64,000 nucleotides of DNA from Arthrinium phaeospermum (lineage: Eukaryota > Ascomycota > Sordariomycetes > Amphisphaeriales > Apiosporaceae): the NCBI GenBank assembly GCA_006503535.1, contig QYRS01000011.1:2232001-2296000 (forward strand). The letters run 5' to 3'. Position 1 is the first letter of the stretch, and every line of letters begins with the position of its first letter. The notes below the pieces were generated by a model that saw nothing but the letters and a program-made list of their open reading frames with translations, ran no database searches and was not told the origin of the DNA. Below are positions 1-10,543 of this stretch, one piece after another. A program made the position numbers and the translations under genes.

Positions 1-435
1 ACCGTCGAAGAGCGCGTCCAGCACCTCCTCGAAGGCCTCGAAGAAGAAGCTGAGCTCGAAGAATACCTCGACGCCCTCAAAGACCTCCAAGACGTCGTCG
101 AAGACCACCTCGAAGCCCTCTTCGAGACCCTCATCGAAGACCACGGCCTAGAGTTGGACGGTGCCGATCAAGTCGACGAGCTCTTCGACACCGTCTCCGA
201 AGACGTCTTCGAGAACATCCTGGAGGGCCTCGGCATCGACGACCTCGACCTCCCCCTCGACCTCGTCGACGACACCGAGCTCAGCCGCCGATCCGAAATC
301 GGCTCCCCCGACGTCGGCGTCCCCTTCGGCTCCGGAGTCATCACATTCGTCCCCGATGATGACCCCAACTCCAAAATCACATTCATCCCCGGAGCAACCG
401 GATGGGGGATCGAGCACGGCCACGACAACGCCTAA
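1..435 (+). CDS. acidic C-terminal fragment, gene cut by window edge
   Basis: The frame is open from base 1 to a TAA at 433-435, so only the last 144 residues of a longer protein are here. The first ~50 residues are a Glu/Asp/Leu-rich, probably helical stretch with a loosely repeating Leu-Glu pattern (for example HLLEGLEEEAELEEYLDALK). Next come another acidic segment around DELFDTVSEDVFENILEG and a tail containing GVITFVPDDDPNSKITFIPG, which looks like a short duplicated beta-type motif (VITFVPD / KITFIPG). Codons are C-ending (GTC, CTC, GAC), as in the other genes here, which supports real coding. No domain is recognised, and the start, localisation and function cannot be judged because the 5' end is outside the window. 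Confidence 0.6.
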   Translation, partial: TVEERVQHLLEGLEEEAELEEYLDALKDLQDVVEDHLEALFETLIEDHGLELDGADQVDELFDTVSEDVFENILEGLGIDDLDLPLDLVDDTELSRRSEIGSPDVGVPFGSGVITFVPDDDPNSKITFIPGATGWGIEHGHDNA

Positions 436-950
436 GTGGGCTACCAGCTCCCTCTCGACCTCCCCTTTCCAGCACCGTGACGTACCCCTGCAATGCTTGG
501 AGGGTACCGTCAGTAGCACCTACATCATCATCGGTAAGAGAGATTGGACGCAGGGGGGACGCGTCACCCGGACAGGAGTGCCGTCCCGGAATGCTCTCGC
601 GGCCTCCCGAGTCTGAAAAAAAGTCGACCACCAGGGAGAGGGAAACCTTTGCCAAATCATGGACGGAGGAATTATACGTGGTATTCGTTCTCGCCGACTC
701 CGCGCCGGTAGATCTCTTTGGGGTTTTGATTACATTGCACAGCCCTCGCGAGGAAAACCGGCACTCGCCGGCACTTTTCTTTTACTTCCTTACCTACTTA
801 GCTCCCATAGCTTTCTTATTCCTTACTTAATCTACTTTATTCTCTACTGATTCTATTGCATCGATCGTGGTATTTACGAACCAGAGTTTGATCTTGACGC
901 ATCCAATGATCCAATTGGTTGACTGCATCGGCATCTCTGCCCCCTTATAA
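436..950. other. intergenic, putative 3' flank with a TATA-like site
   Basis: No coding signal is visible. The right end contains TATAAAAA at 946-953 in a C-rich context, which could serve a transcript starting near 975-985. The first ATG after it (982) opens a frame of only two further codons. Confidence 0.4.
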
Positions 951-1355
951 AAACCTTTGGTCGGATCTCATCTCACAGCCAATGACGAACTAATTAATCA
1001 GGGCAATGCTCCCTCCAAGCGACGAGGACGAAAAGAAAAAAAGTACAAGGAGCTGGAGAGAGATAGAATTGACTCGAGATTTGATGTGCCTACGTACGAA
1101 GAAGAGGGGCGGCCGAACATGCGTAAGCGGCTCGCCTTTACATCGCCCAAGCCAGCGAAAAGGGGCGACAGTCCAGTAAGAAGAGCCTCACAAAAAGTCC
1201 TGCATCGTGGTCAAAAAAGGCACAGAGGCGTTCAAATCTCAAACAAAGTTAGACGCCCTAAAGTAGACACTGCTCTTTTCGAGGGAACTGCCCAATCAAT
1301 CACCGCCAGCCATCCCCATCTCGTCAAGAACGATCCCAGCTCGTTCCTATTGTAA
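951..1355 (+). CDS. possible terminal exon or gene relic, basic protein
   Basis: A frame open from 951 (after an in-frame TAA at 948-950) to a TAA at 1353-1355 encodes a strongly basic sequence. It includes KRRGRKEKKYKELERDR and RRPKVDTALF-like segments, with an acidic YEEEGRP in the middle. There is no upstream in-frame ATG. The first internal ATG is at about 1119, which would leave only ~78 residues. A CAG at 976-978 could be a splice acceptor to an unseen exon. Codon use is less biased than in neighbouring genes. It may be the last exon of a spliced gene, a decayed gene or chance. No family is recognised. Confidence 0.22.
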   Translation, partial: KPLVGSHLTANDELINQGNAPSKRRGRKEKKYKELERDRIDSRFDVPTYEEEGRPNMRKRLAFTSPKPAKRGDSPVRRASQKVLHRGQKRHRGVQISNKVRRPKVDTALFEGTAQSITASHPHLVKNDPSSFLL

Positions 1356-1509
1356 TCCACTCATCGTTGTCATCGCCATCAATACGCCGCGAACCGGGCT
1401 AGAAACATACAGTAGCCATTCAGCTCCTGCCAAGTCACTCATTCACCACCCGCCCATCACGACCCCAAAAGTACTTCCTTGCTTCCTCTATATGCAAGCA
1501 TGTACTCAC

Positions 1510-3830
1510 TCACCCCTTCCACCCCGCCCCCACCAACTGCACAAAAAACCCCGGCGCCCCCTGCGTCCCCGACCCGCCCCGCCCCTCGACCACGGCCAGG
1601 TACGCCCGCAGCTCGTCGTCCCGGCTGATCTCGATCGTCATGCCCTCGCCCAGGATGCCCTCGACGCGCTCGCAGACCACACCGCCTTCCGCGGCAACCT
1701 CCTTGACCGCCACCTGCCGCAGCTCCGCAAACGTCCGCGTCGTCAGCGTCGAGATCCAGATCGGCGGCCCCCCCACGTTCACGGGCGACGACGGGTGGAG
1801 CCGCAGGTACACGGCCACGGGCGGCGGCGCCGGGCTGACCACCGGCTGGGTGGGGAACGGGCTGGGGACGAAGGCGTTGTTGTTGTTGTGCGAGGGGGCG
1901 GCCGGGGCCATATGTGGTGGGGCCATGAACGACGGGGCGGTCTGGTGGTGGTGGTGTGCATGTGCATGTGCACTGATGTTGGCGCCGTCCAGGAGTACAG
2001 GGAGCCCAGTCGTGTCGAGGTGGGGATCAACGGGTAGGCCGGGGTCCAGGACCGCGCCAGGCATCAGGTGATTGTGGTTCGACACGGGGCTCGCCGCCAG
2101 GGGTTGGTGGTGGTGTGCAGCAGCTCTGTTGTGGATGGATTGTGGCGATCCCCCCATTCTGTGGCCATGCGACTGGAGATGGCCCGAGGTCCGCACAGGG
2201 GATGTGCCAGGATCCATGTGCATGGCCTCGGGAGTAGTCGGGTTCGATGGCATCGGCGTCGGGGTGGATCCCAAATGAACTTGCTGCACTGGGGTGTATT
2301 CGGTATCGGCCAAGCACCCTTCCCCGGACGGCGACATCCCGGGAGGCGTGGCGGCCGTAACACGAATGCGTCCCCGGGTGGCCTGCGGCGTTCCCTGGCC
2401 ATGGGACGGTGAAGAAACGACGACTCCCGACGCCGCTTTCTTGGGCTCCCTCCGCGATTGGTCGTCCCGAAGCCGCTTCAGTATATCCGTCGCCATAACC
2501 TCGACGGCGGCGTCCAGCCTCTCTTGGAGCATAGGATCGCTATTCCTAGCCGCCAGCACCCGGAACAGCACCGCCGAGTTGGCCATCCAGCGCATCTTCA
2601 ACTCTTCCCAGTGCTGCTTCCCCGCCTCCACCTTGCTGCCGAAGTGGTCCTGCTTGAGGATGGCGACGTACTCCTGGCGGATGGTCCGCGACTCCTCCGG
2701 GTTGATCTCCAGCACGTTCTTGGCCTCGGCCATCGTCATCTTGTGCTCCGCCGTCCGCATGCGCTTGGTGACGTCGGTGCAGATGACGTCCAGGGCGAGC
2801 CGCTTGCCGTCGAGGTTGTCCTGGCTGGCCCACAGGACGGTCTGCAGGTGGGCAATGTCCCCGATGAGGAGGCCCTTGACTTCTTCCCACCGCGTCGGGC
2901 CGGCCTCGGTCTTCTTGCTTACCCCGGTGACTTCGCAAATCCGCGCAAACCGGAGCCGCACTTCCCGGTAGAGCCCAGCGTCCAGGTCGAGTATTGCCCT
3001 GCTCTCATCAATGGTGGTTTCGGAAGGGAAGCGGGATGGCCCCGCGGTGTCTGTAGAGAGGCCGTCGCCCTCTACGCGGGCACGCCGCCGCCGTTTCCGC
3101 GTACTCAACCTTCTAGCCTCGGGAGTTTCCAAGCTTGGCGGCTTCGTTTGAGAGGGGAATGGGACATGGTCCTCATAGATGCCCGAGTCTAGAACTGGTT
3201 CGTCGAGGGTCTCCGTATCGCTCAAGGACAGGTCCGGCGCCGAAGGCTGGGCTTTGCTCGCACCATCCCCATCCCCATCCAGACCGCCGCCGGCCGTCAT
3301 GTGATCGTCCGACAAGAGCGGGTTGGACTTGCGCAGCAGCCAGCGGTTGCGCGAGCGGACCCGCATCAGCTCCCGGTGCTTGATGTCGAAGCCGTCCTCC
3401 TCGGTCAGGACCCGCAGCATGTCCTTCTGCGACAGGTTCCTGGCCCAGAGCTCCTGCACCCGCGCGACGAGGCGGTCATTTTTGTGCGCCGGGTTCTGTT
3501 TGGAGGGGAAGTCCCAGCGGCGGAATTGGATCTGGTAGGCGCGTTTGCTGTCCAAAGGGTGGCCAGCCGCATGTCAGTGTCAGTTCGGATGGGTACAAAG
3601 AAAGAGTGGGTAAGGGAGGTGAACGACTCGGTCCGGCGAGCGGCACCACCCACTTGGGAGGGGGGCCTCGGCGCTGGTGGAAGCAAGTAAGATGTCGTCA
3701 GTAGCACTCCGTACCTGGGCGCAAAACCATGTTCCGATCGCATGATCTGCATAATCTCCTCGAGCGGCTTCTTCTCATCGATATACAATCGGTAGCAGAC
3801 ATCATGGTATTCGTCCCAATTATACACCAT
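1510..3830 (-). CDS. Clr5-domain protein with duplicated helical domain
   Basis: Two exons, 3830-3715 and 3547-1510, join over a 167-nt intron (GTACGG...ACAG) to give 717 residues. The splice rebuilds an uninterrupted Clr5 domain (residues 1-55: NWDEYHDVCYRLYIDEKK, GFAPSKRAYQIQFRRWDF), the fungal N-terminal module named after fission yeast Clr5. A second conserved block (about 59-115, LVARVQELWARNLSQKDM) follows, as is usual in the family. Residues 230-306 and 326-402 are a diverged tandem repeat of one helical unit (EAG...WEE..K...VL.A...T...KR.R). A long Pro/His/Ser-rich linker follows. Residues 613-717 look like a compact beta-rich domain (AVYLRLHPSS, MTIEISRDDELRAYLAVV). The role is probably nuclear or regulatory, by analogy only. 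The start ATG opens the Clr5 domain directly. The function of this member is unknown. Confidence 0.88.
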
Positions 3831-5962
3831 GGTGATCGATCTCGGTCAAGGGATCTGCACCATCATCCATGCATGCAGAACCGTTGGGCAGTTGCTGTCT
3901 GTCGCGGTCGCCGGAGCCTCTGCTGTTTTTGCGTTTCTGGTCGGAACAGTCAGTCAGACAGACCAAAGACAGGCCAACAGACGCGCGGACTTTGGGGCCG
4001 AGCTGAGGCTGACTAAGCAAAACTTGGGCTTTTCCTCGAGCCACGGCCGCGGGCCCCAGCCACATTATGGAGTCTGTCCGACTGGCTAAACGCGATAGAC
4101 ACAGTACGTGTTTCAATCAACGCACTCCCGCTTTGCACTGTCCTCCTTCGCATTGCCTTGTCAAACTACATGCCCAGTTGCCAGGTCGCGCACTACACCC
4201 AGGCGACCGGCTGCTGGAGGAAAGTTGTGCGTCACTGATAATCCAAAGCCGCCTGGATTGATTCTGGCAAAATCTCCTTGGGGTCGCACCGCGGATGCGA
4301 CCACGAGGCAGGACGCGACCGGACAGGCCGAATATGCCAGCAGGTGATGAGGAATCTTTATCGATCCGCGAGGCCAACGGTGTGGTATAGTTATCGTCAT
4401 TAGCTGGAAATATAGTTTACAACACTCGGCGTGCCCCCTTCAGAACCACTCCGCCCATGCCGTGGCACGTCGGTCGAAATAGCCTACGGACTAGGTGGCT
4501 AGCATGTATCCTATGCAACGTCGACAACGACCACACCATAACCACAACCGGGCGCCTTTGCGGATGGTCGTCGCGATGCGACCTCGTTTTAAGGAGCGAC
4601 GATGCTATTATACGCTACGTCGTCAACACCAGGCATGCCAATGCAGAGAGGCCAAAGACACGACAGTGACAGTCTGGGGGAGCGCGCCTGTAGAAGCATC
4701 GCATCTCTATCAGACTCGCAAGATAAAACAGCATCGACTCCCAACTTCTGTTATATAAAACCGCCCATTTCCACTACCTATCTAGACAGGCAGAGGGACG
4801 AGATACTGGGACAGGGCTGTCTTTTTAGGGTCACGTATACCGACGTGGTGGATGTGTAATGTGATTGGCCGGCGACCTGACGTGTTATTGATGTCAAAGA
4901 ATATAAAACTGGGGCCAAAGAGGAGGAAGCTAAGGGGGGGCAAAGACGTAGGAAAGAACGAGCTACTACCGAGCCATGACCCAAGCTCACTATGACACAC
5001 AACCTCCATCATCACATCACTGTGGATTTTCGTCCTCTCTCCTCCTCCATCTCTCCCGCTCTCTCCAAGTTTTATCTGGCAGCCCCCCCCCCCGAATCTG
5101 CACATCCGGATCACGGCTAGCAGCCCTGACGTCTTTAGAGAGAGCAGGTGGCCCCCCCATTTTAATCCCCCCAACTCAATCCATCCCGGGCGACGTACCC
5201 GTGGGGGGTCGGTGTCCTTCCAGGCTCTGGGCTTTTCTTTGTTTTGGACAGGTCGAGACGTGATGACGAAGCAAATTTGTCGACGAAATTGGATCCTGCC
5301 ACTTCTTCTCCAGCACGCCAGCCACTGAATCAAGTGCACACCACACCCAAAGTAAAAGGAAAAACAGAAGAAGGAAAAAAAAAAGTTTTCCTCTCCCTCT
5401 CTTGCGCGGCAGTTGGACTGGCTCCAGTACTGGCTCCTCCCTGCCAGCCCGTCTCCCGCACCTGCTCTGCTGCTACTGTACATACTGTAGTGGTACTGCT
5501 CTTGGTCCCGCTAGTTTGTAATAATAAGTCCGTCCCTATTGCCAGTGGATTCCGTCATCCGCGCGAGGGCTAGCCCACCGGAAAGAAACCCATACGCCTC
5601 TACAACCGTACCTACTGTACTACCCGCCAGCCCGCCGACCCTCTTCTACCCCGTGGGATCCGTTTTGGGGGGGGCACCCGTTGCCCAGCTTCCTTGCTGC
5701 CACAAGATCCGGGACTTGTCTGCCTCCTCCACCTACCTGGACGTTGTATTGTATTGCATGATGTGTCTCCTCCTAGCCTGTGATCGCCCTTGATCCTACT
5801 ACATACTGCAACTGCTACTGCTACTGCTACTACCATCGACGCGTCTGTCTGGCTTCCCAGATGTGTCCCTCAACGGCTACAAGCTTTCGAGAAGAAGAAG
5901 AATAATCCTGCAGACATCCTCCTATCCTATTACGACGCCTCCTCGCTTCCTCCACCTCCGCC
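3831..5962. other. divergent intergenic region, Clr5 gene / transcription factor
   Basis: This 2.1-kb stretch lies between two divergent genes, so it should hold both promoters. The right part is pyrimidine-rich and C/T-tract-rich, as in fungal leaders, with a CTACTG/ACTGCT microsatellite at about 5807-5832. If transcription starts upstream of 5758, the leader carries a 12-codon uORF (ATG at 5758, stop by 5793). One TGCATGCA palindrome lies at 3870-3877. No further gene is seen. Confidence 0.5.
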
Positions 5963-8900
5963 ATGGAGCTCCACGATAGCAACCACCACCACCACCACCT
6001 CGTAGGAGGCTTCCCCCAACAACCGCACGCGATGGCCGAGCCCAAGTCGGAATTCGACCCTACCCCGGGCCACCACCTCCAGATGGGCCAGTTCGGCGGG
6101 CACCCTCCCCGCCGCCTCCTTTGGATACCCGACGTCCGCTCCCCAAGTTCGAAGGCCAGGACCACCACCATGGCGGCGGCGTCGCGCCCCCCTCGTCTGC
6201 CTCCTCCGCCCCCGGCAGCGGCCTCACCCACCAGCAGGCCGCGCAGCGGAGAGAACAATTGAAGGCGAAGCGACGCGTGCCGGCCGCCCAGCGCAAACGG
6301 ACCAAGCTCAGCTGCGACTACTGCAAGACGCGGCGGTGCAAGTGCCAGCGCCTGGACCAGCAGCAGACCGCAGAATCGTCGTCTCGCATGGACATCAACA
6401 CGGGCGCCGACGACGAGGGGCTGACGCCGTGCAAGCTCTGCATCGAGGCGGGGATCCAGTGCGTCACCACGATGCCGCGCAAGCACCGCATCTACGGCAG
6501 CGTCGAGAGCCTGGACCGGCGCTACCGGGCCATCGACGCGCTGATCCGGGGGCTGCACCCCCAGCTGGGCGCCGAGCCGACGGCGGAGGAGGTGATCGCG
6601 TACGGGCGGGAGCTGGGCCTCGAGATGCCCGATTTCGACGGAGGGGGTGGCGGCGGCGGCGGTGGTTCTTCGGTCGGGGAGCCGCCCACACCGCAATCCG
6701 TAACGGCCAAGCGCCCGCGGTCGGTGAGCGCGTCGGCGCTGCTGTCGCCCGTGTCGCCCGAGAACAAGACGACGCGATCGGACCGCAGCGACGAGAGCGG
6801 CGCGAACCTGGTGCGGGACCCGAGCGGGCGGCCGCACTACATCGGCCCCGCCGGCAGCCTGGCCTTCTTCACGCGGCTGCGCAACCTGGTGGCGACGCGG
6901 TCCCAGTCGTGCTCGTCGGAGCTCAGCAGCGACCCGCACCCGGAGCACCTGACGGCCGACCTGATGGCGGACCCCACCATGGTCTACGACCACAACCAGC
7001 AGCAGCGCCATAACAGCCACCACAGCAACGACCGCCTGCTCCGGCCGCCCCTGTCGCCCTCCATGTTCCGCGGCGACTCGCCCACCACCAGCTTCAGCTT
7101 CAGCGGCCCCGAGGCCCACGCCAACCCCTCGGAGCTGCTGCGCCACTGCGTCCCCTCCACCAAGGTCCGGTTCCCCGACCGCGACGTGGCCGACCGCTAC
7201 GTCGAGGCCTTCTTCCAGCACATGCACCCCAACTTTGTCATCTTCCACCGGCCCACCTTCCAGCACGTCTACGAGGAGATCTGGCGCGCCGCCTCGCTGG
7301 AGCATGGCCACCAACACAACGACGGCAGCGGCAAAGAGGGCGATGACGCCAATGCCCCCGGTGCCCCCGACACCAACCAGCCGCAGACGTACGTCTCGGT
7401 CGGCTGGCTCGGCTGCCTCTACATGATCTTCATCTTCGGCTGCCGCTCCCTCCCCCAGAACAACCAGACGCTCGACTTCCAGCGCCGCTACTACGCCGAG
7501 ATGACGGGCCTGCCGCAGCTGCTGGTGACGCTGAGCCTGCCCAACGTCTGCGCCCTGATGCTGCTGTCGCTGCACTCCAACAACACCAACGACCGCACCG
7601 CCGCCTGGACCTACCACGGCGCCGCCTGCCGCCTCGCCGTCGCGCTGGGCATGCACCGCCAGGACGTGTCGGGGTCCTTTCACCCCATCACCCGCGAGCT
7701 GCGCAAGCGCGTCTGGTGGACGCTGTACTGCTACGAGCAGAACCTGTGCTGCTCTTTGGGGAGGCCCAGCGCCATCGACGACCGCGAGGTCGACGTCGAC
7801 TACCCGGACGAGCAGGTCCTGGCCCCGGCCCCCGGCCAGCCTTTGGGATTGGCCGAGCAGCTCGCCAAGCTCTGGCATCTCGTCGGCTGCATCCGGCGCG
7901 ACGTCTACGACCTCGACCACTGCCCCGCCAGCCGCTACCGCCAGGCCGTCCAGTACCTGCACCGCCTCGTCAGCTGGCGGGCCGCCCTGCCGCCGGACCT
8001 GCAGCCCACGCCGTTTTCCGCCTCCTCGGCCTCCGCCTCCTCCCCGGACCACCAGCACCACGAGGACCTGACGTCCTGGCGCTCCATCCTGATCCTGCAC
8101 ATCGTGTACCAGTGCGCTTTAGGTCTCCTGTCGCGGCGCTTCCTCCTGCGCGAGGTCGAGGCCAGCGAGCAGGGGGTCGACCTCGGCGCCACGCCCGACG
8201 GCTTCGTCGTGACGCAGCTGAGCCGCGTCTGCGTCACCTCGGCCATGCGCGCCGTCGGCCTCTTCGTCGAGCTCTGGCGCGGCGGCGCCTTCAACGCCAT
8301 CTGCTGGTTCGACGTCTACTGGGTCTACCTGACCAGCATGGAGCTGACCTTGCGGCTCGTCGCCCCCGACGCCGCCATGCCTCCTCCGCCGGCGCCTCGT
8401 TCCCAGGCCGGTTCTTCGTCGCATCAACACCAGCGCACCTCGTCCTCGTCGACCGGAGGAGCGACCGACCCCCACCGCCACAGCAGCCCGCCCCTCAGCG
8501 AGGAGGCCGCCCAGCACACCTGGAAGTTCCAGCCGCTGCCGACGCACCAGCAGCAAGAAGCCCAGCACTCGGCCCAAGCGGGGTCCCGTTCCGAGCTGGG
8601 CCGCGAGCTCGACGCCCTGCTCACGCAGAACCAACTAACGGAAACCCACAGCGTCGCGGAGCTGGCCGACGCCGTGCGCCGCCTGCACGACATCCTCAAG
8701 ACGGTGGAGATGAGCGGGACCAACGCGCGCTTCGCCAAGATCGCCAACGAGTTCGCCAAGGCCATGAAGCTCGTCGACGGCCGGCCCACCAGCACCCTGT
8801 TCGGCAACCAGCTCGGCAGCGAGCTCGAGGGGGTCCGGGCCGGCGAGAACCCGGCCACGCTGCGGCAGATGGGGCACGCGCACGAGGCCGAGCAGCAGCA

Positions 8901-9507
8901 GCAGCGCCTCAGCGTCGGGGCCGGGGTCGGCATCCCCCCGAGCGAGGGGGATTCGGGGTTGCCGCCGCCGCCGCCGCGACCGCCGCATTTGCAGCAGCAG
9001 CAGGACCAACAACAGCAACAGCAACAACAGCAGGCGCAGCAGCAGCAACAGCAGCAGCAGCAACATGATCACCAGCAGCAGCAACAGCAGCCTTCACCAA
9101 TGGACCCGTCTCATCACCACCCTCTCGGCCCCACCGGCTGGCACAACCTCCCCCCGCAGCACCAACCGCCGCACGTGCACCAGCCGCTGGGCGCCCCCAT
9201 CTTCAACCCAGACGGCCGGCACCCCAGCGTCGGCGGCATCGACTTTGTCTACTCGGGCGTCTTCAACCCGGCCACCACCGCCACCACCGCCAACCCGACC
9301 GGCGGCAACAGTGCTTCCGAAGTGCCGACGACCAGCGCGGCCCCAGATATCCAGTGGGATATGGTGCTGGCGCCCGAGCAGTGGGAGCAGAGCCAGAACC
9401 TCCTCACCGACATGACGGACCTGAGCTACCCGACCTGGGCCTTCATGGGCGGCGGCGGCGGCGGCAACATGTATCCGTACATGAACATGGGGCCGTCGGG
9501 GGGATGA
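5963..9507 (+). CDS. Zn(II)2Cys6 fungal transcription factor, N-terminal frame break
   Basis: This is a large activator-type regulator of about 1180 residues. The binuclear zinc cluster starts at 6313: CDYCKTRRCKC then CKLCIEAGIQC. Cys1-Cys3 and Cys4-Cys6 are separated by an unusually long 28-residue loop, and there is one extra Cys. The fungal-specific transcription factor middle homology region follows. It is recognisable from FPDRDVADRYVEAFFQHMHP (about 7175) through WTYHGAACRLAVALGMHRQ and KRVWWTLYCYEQNLCCSLGR (about 7600-7760). The tail holds a long polyglutamine tract. The start at 5963 (CCGCCATGG, strong context) opens a His/Pro/Gln-rich frame. That frame must shift by one base between about 6091 and 6125 to join the frame encoding the zinc cluster, which has no ATG of its own before the cluster. 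A missing base in the C-rich stretch near 6105-6112 or an unrecognised splice would explain this. The target pathway is not identifiable. It acts in the nucleus. Confidence 0.88.
8990..9091 (+). repeat. CAG/CAA polyglutamine tract in the transcription factor
   Basis: An interrupted CAG/CAA repeat encodes runs of up to nine glutamines, broken by Asp, Ala and His. It lies in the disordered C-terminal part of the zinc-cluster protein. Such tracts are often length-polymorphic between strains. The CAG/CAA mixture shows selection or drift at the protein level rather than a pure DNA repeat. Confidence 0.9.
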
Positions 9508-10543
9508 AGACGGGGATGATGAAAGTGTGATGAGCGAGAAACAATTGCACACACGGGAAGAGGAAACGGCTGCAGGGAGTAATGCGCGCATACAAGCGCA
9601 CTTTGCGCACGCGCGTGGGTCCAGGTCAGAGCCGGAACAGGGGAGCACTTTTCCAGAGGGCATGTTCTCGACCTTGGCTTATCTCGAGCAAGTTACGCCC
9701 GCGCCTTTTACCATGGGCTTTTGCGGTGCTTGATGTCTGTCCAAGCCCACCAAGTTCTTGATATCCTGATGGTGGGCCGAGTGGCGAAGAAAGGGGTCAT
9801 GATGGAATGTGTGGAGAAAACGTGGCTTTTCAGTACGGGAAACACGAAGTTTTTGAGTGGTAATTCTGCACAGTGACATGCGAACCATGTCGCTATGCTA
9901 TGTATAATATTTGTACGCGCCTACCTAGTTCATGGTTGCCGAGATGCAGACACATGAGGCCATGATAATAATGTATTTCAAACTATATGACGAAATCCGT
10001 CATGGCTGAGCTTGATATCGTATATTGTTCAGATAATGAGAAACCCCCTTTGATGATGAATGTCTTCAAACGCAACGGTACAACTCGTGGCTTGTGTTGG
10101 TAAGTCATGGGGAAAAGTACATATACTTGACAACATGACGGCCTACCAAGGACTGCTGTCATACTGGACTCGACAAGAGTGGCTCATAGGAAGATATGGC
10201 AGATCATAGCTATACTCTTACTTCCCCTATCTTGAGTCAATATTTTCACATTGTAACTGAGCAAACATGTAAAAACAGACCTGGAGAAGCCCCATCTGGA
10301 GGGGTAATAACAAGTTCAAAAGTGAAAAGGGGGTATCATTGCTTCCTATATGAGTGTTCTAAAATAAACAACATCATCCACACCAGAACCAAATCCCTCC
10401 TCGGCCCTTGTAAAACTCCAAATTCGCCAACCAGGTATAAGACCCGCCCGGTTGGACATCCAAGAAAACGCCTTCCAAAACCCAAAACCGTTCGTAATAT
10501 CTTGCCACGTCTCTCCGCATCCTTGCCAGCTTCTATCCGGCTC
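9508..10543. other. convergent intergenic region
   Basis: About 1 kb lies between two genes ending towards each other and should contain both 3' UTRs and poly(A) sites. It is moderately AT-rich around 9880-10400. No coding frame or structured element is convincing. Confidence 0.5.

Noticed and set aside
5830..8100. 756-codon open frame antisense to the zinc-cluster gene
   Set aside because: Gly/Ala/Arg/Val-rich translation with no domain. It is a mirror of strong GC3 bias in the plus-strand gene.
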